A stretch of DNA of 40,749 bases from an uncultured Planctomycetaceae bacterium (GTDB lineage: Bacteria; Planctomycetota; Planctomycetia; Pirellulales; UBA1268). The position numbers and the translations under genes are program-made. The DNA lies in the NCBI GenBank assembly GCA_903885565.1, contig CAISJI010000076.1, positions 1-40,749 on the forward strand, in the 5' to 3' direction. The notes below the pieces were generated by a model. The model was not told where the DNA came from and did not search any database. It saw nothing but the letters and a program-made list of their open reading frames with translations. Of this stretch, positions 1-9,153 are shown one piece after another (position 1 is the first letter of the stretch; each line of letters begins with the position of its first letter).

Positions 1-1703
1 AAGTTGCTGTCGTCGCGGTCGCCTTGCGGCAGCCGGTCGTCGGGCATCACGATCTGCGGCCCCGGCCGGCGCGGTTCGGCCGCTTGGCGGGAGGAGACGT
101 CGTAGCGGGGGGCCTGAGGTCTGGCCGCTGGCTGCCGGGGGGCTGGGTAGGACTGGCTGTGGGACCCGTTGCTCCGTGGCGGAGCCTGTGCCTCGCCACC
201 AGAGCGGGAGGTGCCGGCGATCAGCGCCCGCAACTGCTCGACGTTGTCTTGCAGCATCCGGGCCTGGCCATTGAGCTGTTCGGCGGCGCTGGAGGTTTGT
301 TCGGCGCTGGAGGCATTCCCCTGCGTGACCTTGTCCATCTGTGTCATCGCCACGCCCACCTGCTTGATCCCTTGGGCCTGCTCCTTGGCGGCGGAGGCAA
401 TTTCGGCGACAAGCACGTCGGCCGCCGCCACCTTCCCCACGATCTCCTCGAGCGATTCCCCCACGTTGCTGCAGCTCTTGCTGCCACGCTGCGCGTTGGT
501 GATGGCCGCTTCGATCTTGTCGGCCGTTTCCTTGGCGGCGGCGGCACTGCGCTGTGCCAGGGAGCGAACCTCGTCGGCCACCACGGCAAAGCCCGCTCCG
601 GCCTCGCCCGCCCGGGCCGCCTCAACCGCGGCGTTGAGGGCGAGAATGTTGGTCTGGAAGGCGATCTCGTCGATGTTCTTGACGATCTTGGCGATATCGA
701 GGCTCGACACCTCGATCGACTTCATCGCCAGCGTCATCTCCGACATCGTCTGCTTGCCGAGCTGGGCCGCATTGCGGGCCTGCCCAGCAAATTCTGTCGC
801 CTTGGAGGCATTCTCGGCGGTGGCCCGGATCATCGCCGAAATCTCCTCCAGCGAGGCGCTCGTTTCGGTGACCGAGGCCCCCTGTTCGCTCGTGCCGGCG
901 GCCAGCGATCGGCTGGCGGATGAGAGCTGCCCGGCGCTGGAGGCGGTTTGATCGGCTCCCTGCTGGAGCGAATCGGAGATCGCCGCAAGGGCGTTGTTGG
1001 TTTTGTCGATCCCGGCCTGAATCGCCGCGTTGATTGATTCAAGCGCAGTCTGCGTTGCGGAGACGGTGCTCCAGCGGATGAAGAGGCCGAGGCCCGTGGC
1101 CAGCACCAGGCCCGGAATGATCGACCAGAGCGACCAGAAAACCTTGCTGCCGGCCGTCGCCGTCTCCTTCGTGGAGAGTTCGATGTTGTAGTCGATGTCC
1201 TTATTGAAACCATCGACGGTGGGGTCTACCAGTGGCTCCACCTCACCCTGCAGGCAGGCCTTTGCCTCCGCAGGCTTCTGATCGCGAGCCAGGCCGAGTG
1301 CCTTGTCGACCGCCGCGAAATAGGTTTGCCGGGCGGTTCTGGCAATGCCAAACAACCGGGCGTCTTCAGGATCGGAGAGCAGCTTTTCATACTCCTCGCA
1401 TTCCTTGTCCCCCTTGGCTCTGGCCGCCTTGAAACTGGCGTCGCTGGCGGTCGCTTCTGCCGAGGCCAGCTTCCCTTCGATCAACCCGGCCAGCAGTCCG
1501 CGCATCGATCTGTCGGCGGCTGAATTGGCCTGGATGACCTTGTTGAGTGTGACGACCGAGGGGATCGAGTTGGTCGCCAACTGAACCACATTGCGGTTGA
1601 TGTTGACGATCTGCCAGATCGCCCACAGGCCCAAGAGGAGGGAGAGGAGGATGATCGCCAGAAATCCAAAACTGATGCGTTGTGGGGTCGAGGAGGTGTT
1701 CAT
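1..1703 (-). CDS. Methyl-accepting chemotaxis protein, C-terminus off the left edge
   Basis: This is a transmembrane chemoreceptor; 567 codons are visible and the frame is still open at position 1. TM1 spans about residues 9-33. A helical periplasmic region of four-helix-bundle type follows to about residue 177, and TM2 spans about 178-200. A long cytoplasmic coiled coil then carries the classic hairpin tip near residues 338-372, including [20 protein letters not shown]. After the coiled coil comes a Pro/Arg/Ser-rich tail, probably a flexible tether. No clear HAMP domain follows TM2. The ATG at 1703-1701 is the first start before the hydrophobic segment; the ribosome site is weak. The gene is divergent from the STAS gene at 2095 and belongs by context to the Che cluster. 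The family assignment is certain; the ligand is unknown. Confidence 0.95.
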   Translation of the reverse strand, partial: MNTSSTPQRISFGFLAIILLSLLLGLWAIWQIVNINRNVVQLATNSIPSVVTLNKVIQANSAADRSMRGLLAGLIEGKLASAEATASDASFKAARAKGDKECEEYEKLLSDPEDARLFGIARTARQTYFAAVDKALGLARDQKPAEAKACLQGEVEPLVDPTVDGFNKDIDYNIELSTKETATAGSKVFWSLWSIIPGLVLATGLGLFIRWSTVSATQTALESINAAIQAGIDKTNNALAAISDSLQQGADQTASSAGQLSSASRSLAAGTSEQGASVTETSASLEEISAMIRATAENASKATEFAGQARNAAQLGKQTMSEMTLAMKSIEVSSLDIAKIVKNIDEIAFQTNILALNAAVEAARAGEAGAGFAVVADEVRSLAQRSAAAAKETADKIEAAITNAQRGSKSCSNVGESLEEIVGKVAAADVLVAEIASAAKEQAQGIKQVGVAMTQMDKVTQGNASSAEQTSSAAEQLNGQARMLQDNVEQLRALIAGTSRSGGEAQAPPRSNGSHSQSYPAPRQPAARPQAPRYDVSSRQAAEPRRPGPQIVMPDDRLPQGDRDDSN

Positions 1704-2094
1704 CAGATTTCGCTGGAGTCTCTTGGCAGAAGGAGCGGGCGAACCCGGAGGCGGGCAGGGCGGCAAACTCGAGCCGATCCCTACAGAACCCTACATCCGA
1801 ATTGGTTGCCATGCAATTTTCGGCCTCTTTCAACGGCCGCTGACGGCTCGCCGGCTAGTTCCCAAGGGGGGTTTGGTGCGGAGGCTGCTGACGCTCTGGC
1901 GGGCGCCGTAGCATCGCTGGGAGGGCAGTGGATGACCGGCCAATCCCGCCGGCATGCTGGCGGCGGGACTTCTGAAATTGGAGTGGGTATACTGAGCCCT
2001 CACCGCTGACTTGCCCCCGCTCACTGTGGGCGAGTCTGGCGGATTACCCGGTCATCCCATCAGCCAGAGCATTTCGAGGTAGAAAAGGACCACC
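1704..2094. other. Divergent intergenic region between MCP and STAS gene
   Basis: No coding region is supportable here. The open frames that enter it are shadows of the MCP. It must hold the promoters of both divergent genes. A TATACT hexamer at 1988-1993 is the best promoter-like element for the plus-strand gene. Confidence 0.5.
1988..1993 (+). promoter_or_regulatory. Putative -10 element upstream of STAS gene
   Basis: TATACT lies about 100 bases before the STAS start codon. No convincing -35 hexamer sits at the expected distance, so this is a tentative call from base pattern only. Confidence 0.3.
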
Positions 2095-2454
2095 ATGGCC
2101 ATCGAGCCCTATCGCCGGATTGACGTGTCGAAGCAAGGCACCACCGAGATCGCCAAGTTCAAGGATAAGAAAATCCTCGACGAGACGGCGCTCGATGAAT
2201 TGCGGGTGGAGCTTCTCCGCCTGATCAACGATCGCCAGGGGCTCGATCTGCTTCTCCACTTCGGCAACGTGGAATTCATGTCGAGCGCCGTCCTCGGGCT
2301 GCTCGGCCAGATCCACCGCAAGATGGGAACGCTCAAGGGGAAGCTCAAGATGTGCAATATCCATCCGCAGATCTATGAGGTCTTCAAGCTCACCAACCTC
2401 AACAAGCTCTTCGCGATCCACAAGGACGAGGCCGAGGCGCTCTCCAAGTTTTGA
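2095..2454 (+). CDS. STAS-domain protein, anti-sigma-factor-antagonist type
   Basis: This 119-residue protein is a single STAS domain like SpoIIAA/RsbV. In such proteins a Ser is phosphorylated by an anti-sigma kinase and dephosphorylated by a PP2C phosphatase. The candidate phosphosite lies in FMSSAVLG at residues 61-68, with Ser64 aligning to the family's phospho-Ser and Ser63 where Asp is more usual. An AAAGGA ribosome site precedes the ATG. The gene lies 251 bases before the receiver-PP2C phosphatase on the same strand, its likely partner. No cognate anti-sigma kinase is visible in the window. The family is clear; the regulatory target is unknown. Confidence 0.88.
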   Translation: MAIEPYRRIDVSKQGTTEIAKFKDKKILDETALDELRVELLRLINDRQGLDLLLHFGNVEFMSSAVLGLLGQIHRKMGTLKGKLKMCNIHPQIYEVFKLTNLNKLFAIHKDEAEALSKF

Positions 2455-2705
2455 ATGGCGTCGTGCTCAGGCGTTTTCAGGTGAGCCGCTCACGATTCCG
2501 GCCTGCTGCTGCCGCGGCAGGCCCGGGCATCGGCTCCGTGATGGCGCTTGGGTCGGTGGGCTTGAGCGGGTGGGCTTGAGTCGGTCGGTGGGTCGGGGGC
2601 AGTGTCCGGCTGGCCGATGTCGCCTGGCTCATGGCACCCGTTGATTGCCTTGGTTTTCTGGTGGCCGGTGTTCTCTCCTTCTTCTCTCCGCTTGGGATCT
2701 CCTCG

Positions 2706-4136
2706 ATGGACGCCTCGCCCGCCGCCGGTTCCTCCGCTGCCCCTCCGCGCCGCTGTGTCGATGTGTTGATTGCCGAGGACAGCCGGATCCAGGCCAAGAT
2801 GCTGGAGAAGCGTCTGCAGGATGCGGGGCATTCCGTTCGCTGGGCGATCGACGGCGCCAAGGCGCTGGAGATGGTCGGGCAGCGGCGTCCCGAAATCATC
2901 ATTTCCGACATCGAAATGCCGGAGATGAACGGCTACGAATTCTGCAAGGCGGTCAAGTCTGACCCCGGCCTGCGCACGATTCCCCTCATCCTGCTGTCGT
3001 CCCTCTCCGATCCGGTCGACATCATCCGCGGCCTCGAGGCGGGGGCCGACAACTACGTCACCAAGCCCTACGAGCCCGATTACCTGCTCGGCAGAATGGA
3101 TTCCCTGCTCGCCTCGCCGCTCTCTGAGGAGGCCGAGGTGGTGGGAGGCGACATGGAGGTGACGGTTGCCGGCCAGAAATTCCGCGTGAAGGCGGGCAAG
3201 CAGCAGACACTCAATCTGCTGGTGTCGATCTTCGAAAACGCCGTGACCAAGAATCAGGAATTGATCACGACCAATCAGTCGCTCTCCGTCGCCAAGGACA
3301 ACCTGCAGAAGTCCAACGCCGAACTGACCCGGATGAACGAGCAGATCGAGCGCAGCAACAAACGGATGGTGCGCGATCTCCACGCGGCGGCCAAGGTGCA
3401 GCAGTCGCTGCTGCCTGCCTCGGCGATCACGGTTCCTGGCTCAACGGTCGCTTGGCGGTATGTTCCCTGCCAGGAACTCGCCGGCGACTTTCTCAATTTC
3501 TTTCCGCTCGACGACGAGCATATTGGTCTGTTTGTTGTCGATGTCAGCGGCCATGGCGTGCCCTCCTCGCTTTTGGCCGTGACGGTCGGGGCCTTCCTCA
3601 ACCCGAAGGTGTCAGACACCTCGATCCTGGTCCGGCCGGGGAAGGATGGCGCCGGCCCGGTGGTGGTGCCGCCGGCCGAGGTGGCCACACAGCTCAACAA
3701 TCTCTTCCAGGCCGACAATCAGGCCGGGCTCTATTTCACGATGGTCTATGCCGTCCTGCACACGCCCACCGGCAGGGTGCGGTTTGTTTCGGGCGGCCAT
3801 CCTCCGCTGCTCCATGTGCCGAAGGATGGGGAGCTCAAGCTGATCGAGGTGGAGGGCTTTCCGATCGGGTTCGTGCCCGACATCACGTTTGACGAGCATT
3901 CTCTCCAGCTGCAGCCGGGCGATCGCCTCTATCTTTACTCCGATGGCGTGCCCGAAGCGATGAGCGAGGCGCTCGACCAGCTCGGCAATGACCGTATGCT
4001 GGAATTTGTCGGCGGCCGCCGGGCCAAATCGGTCGACGACAATGTCGCCGATCTGCTGCAGACCGTGCAGGACTGGTGCCAGCCCAAGGGCCCGCTCGAC
4101 GATGTGTCGATTCTGGGCGTGGAGTGGCACGGGTAG
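2706..4136 (+). CDS. Response regulator with C-terminal PP2C (SpoIIE-type) phosphatase domain
   Basis: The protein is 476 residues. Residues about 18-140 form a receiver with acidic residues Glu24/Asp25, phosphoacceptor Asp68 in IISDIEMPEMNG and the Lys of VTKPY. A linker and a coiled coil follow at about 175-240, and the PP2C/SpoIIE domain runs to the end, with metal-site motifs GDFLNFF, VDVSGHGVPSSL and YSDGVPEA. Proteins of this design use receiver phosphorylation to control dephosphorylation of a STAS partner, and the STAS gene lies directly upstream. I chose the ATG at 2706 because residues from the in-frame ATG at 2631 look non-domain and the receiver begins soon after 2706. It is convergent with cheR. 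In the absence of a CheY nearby it is a plausible target of the local CheA (inference). Confidence 0.92.
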   Translation: MDASPAAGSSAAPPRRCVDVLIAEDSRIQAKMLEKRLQDAGHSVRWAIDGAKALEMVGQRRPEIIISDIEMPEMNGYEFCKAVKSDPGLRTIPLILLSSLSDPVDIIRGLEAGADNYVTKPYEPDYLLGRMDSLLASPLSEEAEVVGGDMEVTVAGQKFRVKAGKQQTLNLLVSIFENAVTKNQELITTNQSLSVAKDNLQKSNAELTRMNEQIERSNKRMVRDLHAAAKVQQSLLPASAITVPGSTVAWRYVPCQELAGDFLNFFPLDDEHIGLFVVDVSGHGVPSSLLAVTVGAFLNPKVSDTSILVRPGKDGAGPVVVPPAEVATQLNNLFQADNQAGLYFTMVYAVLHTPTGRVRFVSGGHPPLLHVPKDGELKLIEVEGFPIGFVPDITFDEHSLQLQPGDRLYLYSDGVPEAMSEALDQLGNDRMLEFVGGRRAKSVDDNVADLLQTVQDWCQPKGPLDDVSILGVEWHG

Positions 4137-4152
4137 GTATCGCTGACCTCCG

Positions 4153-4519
4153 TAGCGCATCGGCTGCGGGACGGCAAAAGTTTCGTCGCATGCGCTCCTC
4201 AAGCGTTCGCCGACCCCTCCGCCTCCGTCACCCGATTTTGGAAGGGGGTGCCCATGCCCCAGGAGCCGGCGTAGGCGGCCAGCGGAGCCATGGATGGCGA
4301 AGCGCAGCCGACTTTCGAGTGAGCGAAAGGCCCGGAGGGCCGCAGCGAACGTCCGGCGATGGGGCGTGGGCACTCCCGACCTGTGTGACGTGCAAGCTCT
4401 GCTGCCCTCCGCAAAACACAACCCCTTCCTTAGCGCATCGGCTGCGGGACGGCAAAAGTTTCGTCGCATGCGCTCCTCAAGCGTTCGCCGACCCCTCCGC
4501 CTCTGTCTCCCGATTTTGG
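4153..4519. repeat. Composite intergenic repeat A-B-A, locus 1
   Basis: Two A arms, at 4153-4241 and 4431-4519, are identical over 73 bases and differ at only two or three positions in the rest. They flank a B core at 4244-4377. The whole element fills the gap between the convergent receiver-phosphatase and cheR genes. The same A-B-A layout recurs in the same orientation at 22252-22635, also between convergent genes. No coding frame is shared convincingly. A terminator, structured RNA or non-autonomous mobile element are all possible; I do not recognise the family. Confidence 0.85.
4244..4377 (+). repeat. B core of repeat locus 1, structured element
   Basis: The core closes on itself: 4244-4260 (GGGGGTGCCCATGCCCC) pairs with 4361-4377 (GGGGCGTGGGCACTCCC), allowing G-U wobbles. 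Inside are two perfect hairpins. The first is CTTTCG (4312-4317) / CGAAAG (4324-4329). The second is GGCCC (4329-4333) / GGGCC (4337-4341), which shares one base with the first. Both are conserved in the second copy at 22377-22510, where loop size changes but the stems do not. Confidence 0.75.
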
Positions 4520-4533
4520 GAGGGCGTTGCGTC

Positions 4534-5367
4534 CTACCTCTTCGGCATGGGCTTGGGCCGGTAGTAGCTGCACCCGGAGCCCTCCACCCGCTGCCAGGTG
4601 TCGGTGACGCCGAGCATCGTCTCAGCCCCCCCGAGAAACAGGGCGCCGTCGGAGCGGACCAAAGCATGCATCTTGGCGAGGATCGCGGCTCGCGTGGGCA
4701 CATCAAAATAGATCATCACGTTGCGCAGAAAAACGATGTCGCAGGGGGGCATCGCCGGCCAGGCTCCGGTCAGGTTGATCTGGCGAAATTCCACCCCGCG
4801 GCGGCAGTCCTGCACGATGCTCCAGCGTCCCTGCAGGGGGGTGAAATACTTGGCCCGCAGTTCTGGCGACAGTCCCCGGCTGATTTCCAGTTCGCTATAA
4901 ACTCCTGCGCGGGCCCGGGCCAGCACCGGTTCTGAGAAATCGGTGGCGATCAGCCTGATCTTCCAGCCCGCCAGCAGGTCGCGGAAGTGCTCCTGCAGCA
5001 GCATCGCCAGGCTGTAGACCTCCTGCCCCGAGGAACTCGCCGCCGACCAGATCACCAGATGCCGCGCAACAGCCCGCTGCTTCACCAGCGTGGGGATCAG
5101 GAGCTTGAGCGTTTCAAACGGGGATTTGTCGCGAAAAAAAGAGGTCTCATGCGTCATCATCGCATTGAGCACATCCTGCTCGAGAACGGTATCGCGGCCG
5201 GTGCGCAGCCTGTCGGCGAGGGTGGCGAGATCGGCGAGATTGCGTTGCCGCATCACCGGGAGCAGCCGGGCCTCAATCAGATAAGCCTTGGTCTGATCGA
5301 GCATCACGCCGGTGCGCCGCTTGAGGAAATCACAGAGGAAGCTGAACTGCTGAGGACTCACATTCAT
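4534..5367 (-). CDS. cheR: Chemotaxis protein methyltransferase CheR
   Basis: CheR methylates receptor glutamates using S-adenosylmethionine. The protein is 277 residues, the usual length. It has an N-terminal helical domain (about 1-75) with the THETSFFRD motif near residue 73, and a Rossmann methyltransferase domain with SAASSSGQEVYSLAM, IATDFSEPVL and CDIVFLRNVMIYFD. The last is the typical CheR Asn-Val-Met-Ile-Tyr-Phe signature. The ATG at 5367 is preceded by GGGGAG. It starts 19 bases after the cheB stop and is the last gene of the cheA-cheW-mcp-cheB-cheR set. Its 3' end abuts the composite repeat. Confidence 0.96.
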   Translation of the reverse strand: MNVSPQQFSFLCDFLKRRTGVMLDQTKAYLIEARLLPVMRQRNLADLATLADRLRTGRDTVLEQDVLNAMMTHETSFFRDKSPFETLKLLIPTLVKQRAVARHLVIWSAASSSGQEVYSLAMLLQEHFRDLLAGWKIRLIATDFSEPVLARARAGVYSELEISRGLSPELRAKYFTPLQGRWSIVQDCRRGVEFRQINLTGAWPAMPPCDIVFLRNVMIYFDVPTRAAILAKMHALVRSDGALFLGGAETMLGVTDTWQRVEGSGCSYYRPKPMPKR

Positions 5368-5386
5368 ACCGCTGCTCCCCGCGAGC

Positions 5387-6838
5387 TCAGCCGCCGCGCC
5401 GCTTGAGGCGCAAGCCCACTTCGACGCCGAGCTGTTTCAGCGGCAGCACCGCCTCTGCCAAACCAGCCCGTGCCACATGCCCCGGCATGCCCCACACGAC
5501 GCTGGTGAGTTCGTCCTGGGCCACCACGGTGCCGCCGGCGGCGACGATCGCCTCTGAGCCGGTCAGCCCATCGCGGCCCATTCCGGTGAGCACCACTCCG
5601 AGCGTGCCCGCCCCCCACACTTTCGCCGCAGAGCGAAACAACACATCTGCCGCCGGTCGGCAGGAGTGCTCGGGCGGCTCGTTGGTCAGCGCTATGGCCA
5701 CTCCTGCGGCAGTGCGCACGACCTGCATATGGACGCCCCCCGGCGCAAGGAGCACGTCCCCGGCAGCCACAATCTGCCCATGCCGGGCCTCACACACCGG
5801 CACGCCGCAGGTTCTGCCGAGGCTCTCGGCCAGATGGGCGGTGAACTGCGCCGGCATGTGTTGAACAATCAGCACAGGAGCGGGCTGCCGACCGACAAAC
5901 GCAGGGAGGAATTCAGCGAGTGCCACTGGCCCTCCCGTCGACACCGCCACCACCACCGCGGCCACCTGATCGCTGCGCGGCGTTCGGGGCAGGCGGGCTG
6001 GAACGGCGGTCGCCGGAGTTGCTCCTGGGGTGGCTTGGCGGGGGGCAAACTGCTTGATCTTCGGGATCAATTCGGCCCGGATGCGTTCCGCCACCTCTTC
6101 AGGATTGGTGCCCTTGGGCTTGGCGACGTAGTCGTTGGCGCCGGCCACGAGGGCCTCGACCGCCGCCCGGGCTCCCCGCTCGGTGAGCGTGGAAAACATG
6201 ATCACCGGCAGGCGCGGTTGCACGCGACGCAGTTCCCGCAGCATTGATAGCCCATCCATCACCGGCATCTCGACATCGAGCAGCACCACATCGGGGGGCG
6301 ATTCGCGAATGCGTGCCAGCCCGATCTGGCCGTCGGCCGCGGTGCCGATGACGCGCAGTTCCGGATCGGCCGAGAGCGTGGCAGCCACCACGCTTCTGAT
6401 CACGGCGGAATCGTCGACGATCAAGACGCGAATCGGTGATTTCTGCGGTGTTTTGGCCGCCACCGCTTCCGCCCGGCAGACCCCCATCTGCATCAGCTTT
6501 TCTGCGATCGCCGCGGCGGTGAAGGGCTTGGCCAGGAAGCCGCCCGCCCCCGCCTGCAGGGCCTCGTCGATCCGGCTGCGATCCTGTTCCGAAGAAACCA
6601 CCAGCAGATGCGTTTCCCGGTGGATCGGATCGCGCCGCAGCCGGCGGATCAGTTCCCAGCCGTCCAGCACCGGCATCTGCAGGTTGATCGTTACCAGATC
6701 GGGCCGGGGGATGCGCGGCAGTTGGTCGAGCGCCTCCTGCCCATCGGCCGCCTCGTGGCACTTGAATCCGAGGTCGGTCAGGAATCGCACCAGAATGCTG
6801 CGCACCGGCTTGGAATCGTCGACGACGAGGGCATTCAC
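5387..6838 (-). CDS. cheB: Receiver-CheB fusion, protein-glutamate methylesterase
   Basis: The 483-residue protein is longer than ordinary CheB (about 350). Residues 1-120 are an extra receiver, residues about 136-255 the canonical CheB receiver (VDDS, DVEMPVMDG, KPKG), and about 290-480 the methylesterase domain with its catalytic Ser in VAVSTGGP, His in VQHMP and Asp in GMGRDG. CheB demethylates or deamidates receptors as the adaptation arm. In the extra receiver the acidic pair (Asp7, Asp8) and the KPF lysine remain, but the phosphoacceptor position reads TINLQMP, giving Asn52 instead of Asp. It therefore probably cannot be phosphorylated. The start is GTG with GGAG upstream. It lies 143 bases after the MCP stop and 19 bases before cheR. 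Confidence 0.94.
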   Translation of the reverse strand: MNALVVDDSKPVRSILVRFLTDLGFKCHEAADGQEALDQLPRIPRPDLVTINLQMPVLDGWELIRRLRRDPIHRETHLLVVSSEQDRSRIDEALQAGAGGFLAKPFTAAAIAEKLMQMGVCRAEAVAAKTPQKSPIRVLIVDDSAVIRSVVAATLSADPELRVIGTAADGQIGLARIRESPPDVVLLDVEMPVMDGLSMLRELRRVQPRLPVIMFSTLTERGARAAVEALVAGANDYVAKPKGTNPEEVAERIRAELIPKIKQFAPRQATPGATPATAVPARLPRTPRSDQVAAVVVAVSTGGPVALAEFLPAFVGRQPAPVLIVQHMPAQFTAHLAESLGRTCGVPVCEARHGQIVAAGDVLLAPGGVHMQVVRTAAGVAIALTNEPPEHSCRPAADVLFRSAAKVWGAGTLGVVLTGMGRDGLTGSEAIVAAGGTVVAQDELTSVVWGMPGHVARAGLAEAVLPLKQLGVEVGLRLKRRGG

Positions 6839-6981
6839 GCGATCCGGCTCCGTCGTGGGCGGGCAGTGGGGGGATTCCGCAGGCTCTCAGCAGAACGCAG
6901 GTGGGGAGGATGGAATTTGAAAACATACCAGCCGGCTGCCGGAAAACTTCAGCGGTGACGTTCGCCGGGGAAGGCGTTCGC

Positions 6982-9153
6982 TTATGCCCTGTACTCCTCC
7001 ACCAGCCGCTGCAGATTTTGCGCCATCCGCGCCAGTTCCTGCGAGGAGACCTGCGCATTGCAGGCGCCTTCGGCCGTGCTCTGCGCCGCCTGCGCCACCT
7101 GCCCGATATTGTGGGCGATCTCGGTCGATCCCGCGGTGGCCTCGCCGATGTTGCGGCTGATTTCGCTGGTGGTGACCGACTGCTGCTCCACCGCTGTGGC
7201 GATCTTCGTCTGCAGGGCGTCGATCTTCTCAATCACCCCCACAATCTCGGCGATGGCCGTCACGGCCCGGGAGGTGTCGGCCTGCATCGCCTCGATCTTG
7301 GCGCCGATATCGTCGGTGGCCCGGGCCGTCTCCCGCGCCAGATCCTTCACCTCATTGGCCACCACGGCAAAGCCCTTGCCCGCCTCCCCCGCTCGCGCCG
7401 CCTCGATGGTGGCATTGAGCGCCAGCAGGTTCGTCTGCTCGGCGATCGATGTGATCACCTTCACCACCTGCCCGATCTCGGCCGAACTGTTGCCGAGTTT
7501 GTCCATGGTGTGGGAAGTGGCCCGCGCCATGTCGACCGACTGCCGGGCGACGCCCGCAGCATCCTGAGCGCTGCGGGCAATCTCAAAGATGCTGCCGACG
7601 AGATGCTCAACAGAGGATGACACCGTCTTGGTGTTGCCGCTGACCTGTTCGGCGGCGGCAGAGACCAGGTTTGCCTGGGCGGTGGTCTCTTCGGCGGCGG
7701 CGCTCATCTGCTGGCTCACGCTGGTGAGTTCCTCCGAGGCGCTGGCGAGCGTGTGGGTGTTGTCCTTGATCCCCTCCACCAGCGCCGCCTGCCGCTGGGC
7801 TGAGCGGCGGAAGTTTTGCGCGATCCGCGTTGAGAGCAGCAGCACGCCGAGCGTCGTGAGCCCGAAGATCCAGCGGGCAAAACTCTTCAGTCGCTCGACC
7901 GGCGCCCCCACCTCTGCCAGATCGATCTCCGAGATGATCGCCCACTTCACATCGTCATTCCCCATGCCGTCGCCCCGATGCACCACCGCCGGCCCCCAGG
8001 AGGCGAGCACCGGCATGCCGCGGTAGTCGCGGGTGCGACCGCCGCCGGAGGCATTCTGGTCGAACACCTGTCGCACCGGATCGGTATCGACCTTGAAATC
8101 CGGATTGCAGATCGTGCTCTTCACGCCGAGGTCTTCCAGAAACCGGGAGTCGGTGCGGAACAGCTTGTCGGGGCCGATGGCATAGGTTTCGCCTGTTTTT
8201 CCCATGCCGAGCGTTTCCCCCACCACCGCATTGATCCGGTCGAGCGGCAACTGAAACACCAGCACTCCAGCCACCTTTCGCCCGTCGAGGACCGGCGCTG
8301 CGATGAATCCGGTGGCCGAGTTGAACGAGGGGAGGTAGGGACCGAAGGCGGCAAAGAAGACGGCGTCGCGACGGCTGCAGGAAGCCGCCTGCCGAAAGAC
8401 CTTGCCGAGATTGGTGTCGGCAAAGGCCCCCTCGCGCAGCGAGGTGGCAAAATCGATCTCCTTGCTCACCGAATAGATCACGTTGCCGCTTTGGGCATCG
8501 ACGAGGAGGATGTCATACAGCCCCAGCTTCTTCAGGGAATTCCGCAGCACGGGATGGTAGAGGGCATGAGCCTTCGAATAGCTCGAGGGGTCGCCGGCGG
8601 TGTCGAGCAGGTCTTTGGTGCCCAGCGGCTGTTCGTTGGAGCGGATGTAGAGATGCTGCAGATAGGCAGCCGCATCGCCCAGCGAATCGGCCATGGCGCC
8701 GGCAGTCACATCCTGCCCGTTGCGGCGGCGAAACTCACCAGCGAAATCACTGCTGTAGAACGTAGCCAGTTCGCGTCGTGCCTGCTGCAGGGCCTCCTCG
8801 CTCACGCCGTTTTCCCCCAGCGCTGTTGTGAAACCGCTCCGCAGTTGCTGCAGGGCGGTGAGTGTGGTTGGATCCTCAGCCACAACGCGGAGCTGGTCTT
8901 CGAGCGTGGAGAAGTAGCGCTCCACCTGCTTGGCGGTGATCGTGCGGACGATATCGACCTGCGTCTGGGCCTGAGAGTCGAGCGACCCCGATGCCATGCG
9001 GTAGGTGGCATAGCCCATGAAGGCCAGCGGCACCAGCGACACCAGCAGCAGTGCCAACAGCAGCGGATTGGCCAGAAACTGGAAAAGCTCTCCCCACCAT
9101 GTGCGCTTCAAGGCTCCCGCCCCGCCTGCCACCATGCCATGCCCACTGTTCAT
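6982..9153 (-). CDS. Methyl-accepting chemotaxis protein with large periplasmic sensor
   Basis: The 723-residue chemoreceptor has TM1 at about 28-51, a roughly 370-residue extracytoplasmic region of Cache-like character, TM2 at about 424-448, and a cytoplasmic coiled coil with its tip near 563-600 ([20 protein letters not shown]). I chose the ATG at 9153: its first bases overlap the cheW stop as ATGA, and AAAGGA lies just upstream. An open frame extends upstream to 9258 but lies within cheW and is Arg-rich. Being cotranscribed and translationally coupled with cheA-cheW, it is probably the dedicated receptor of this array. The assignment of the sensor region to the double-Cache family is from pattern only; the ligand is unknown. 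Confidence 0.94.
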   Translation of the reverse strand: MNSGHGMVAGGAGALKRTWWGELFQFLANPLLLALLLVSLVPLAFMGYATYRMASGSLDSQAQTQVDIVRTITAKQVERYFSTLEDQLRVVAEDPTTLTALQQLRSGFTTALGENGVSEEALQQARRELATFYSSDFAGEFRRRNGQDVTAGAMADSLGDAAAYLQHLYIRSNEQPLGTKDLLDTAGDPSSYSKAHALYHPVLRNSLKKLGLYDILLVDAQSGNVIYSVSKEIDFATSLREGAFADTNLGKVFRQAASCSRRDAVFFAAFGPYLPSFNSATGFIAAPVLDGRKVAGVLVFQLPLDRINAVVGETLGMGKTGETYAIGPDKLFRTDSRFLEDLGVKSTICNPDFKVDTDPVRQVFDQNASGGGRTRDYRGMPVLASWGPAVVHRGDGMGNDDVKWAIISEIDLAEVGAPVERLKSFARWIFGLTTLGVLLLSTRIAQNFRRSAQRQAALVEGIKDNTHTLASASEELTSVSQQMSAAAEETTAQANLVSAAAEQVSGNTKTVSSSVEHLVGSIFEIARSAQDAAGVARQSVDMARATSHTMDKLGNSSAEIGQVVKVITSIAEQTNLLALNATIEAARAGEAGKGFAVVANEVKDLARETARATDDIGAKIEAMQADTSRAVTAIAEIVGVIEKIDALQTKIATAVEQQSVTTSEISRNIGEATAGSTEIAHNIGQVAQAAQSTAEGACNAQVSSQELARMAQNLQRLVEEYRA

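Noticed and set aside
4153..4519. CRISPR array
   Set aside because: Only two arms per locus, separated by a conserved core rather than unique spacers, and no cas gene is present.
4076..4935. Open frames running through the repeats with shared peptides such as LRDGKSFVA
   Set aside because: The peptides are shared only because the DNA repeats. Frames differ between copies and run into neighbouring genes antisense, so the repeat is better explained as non-coding.
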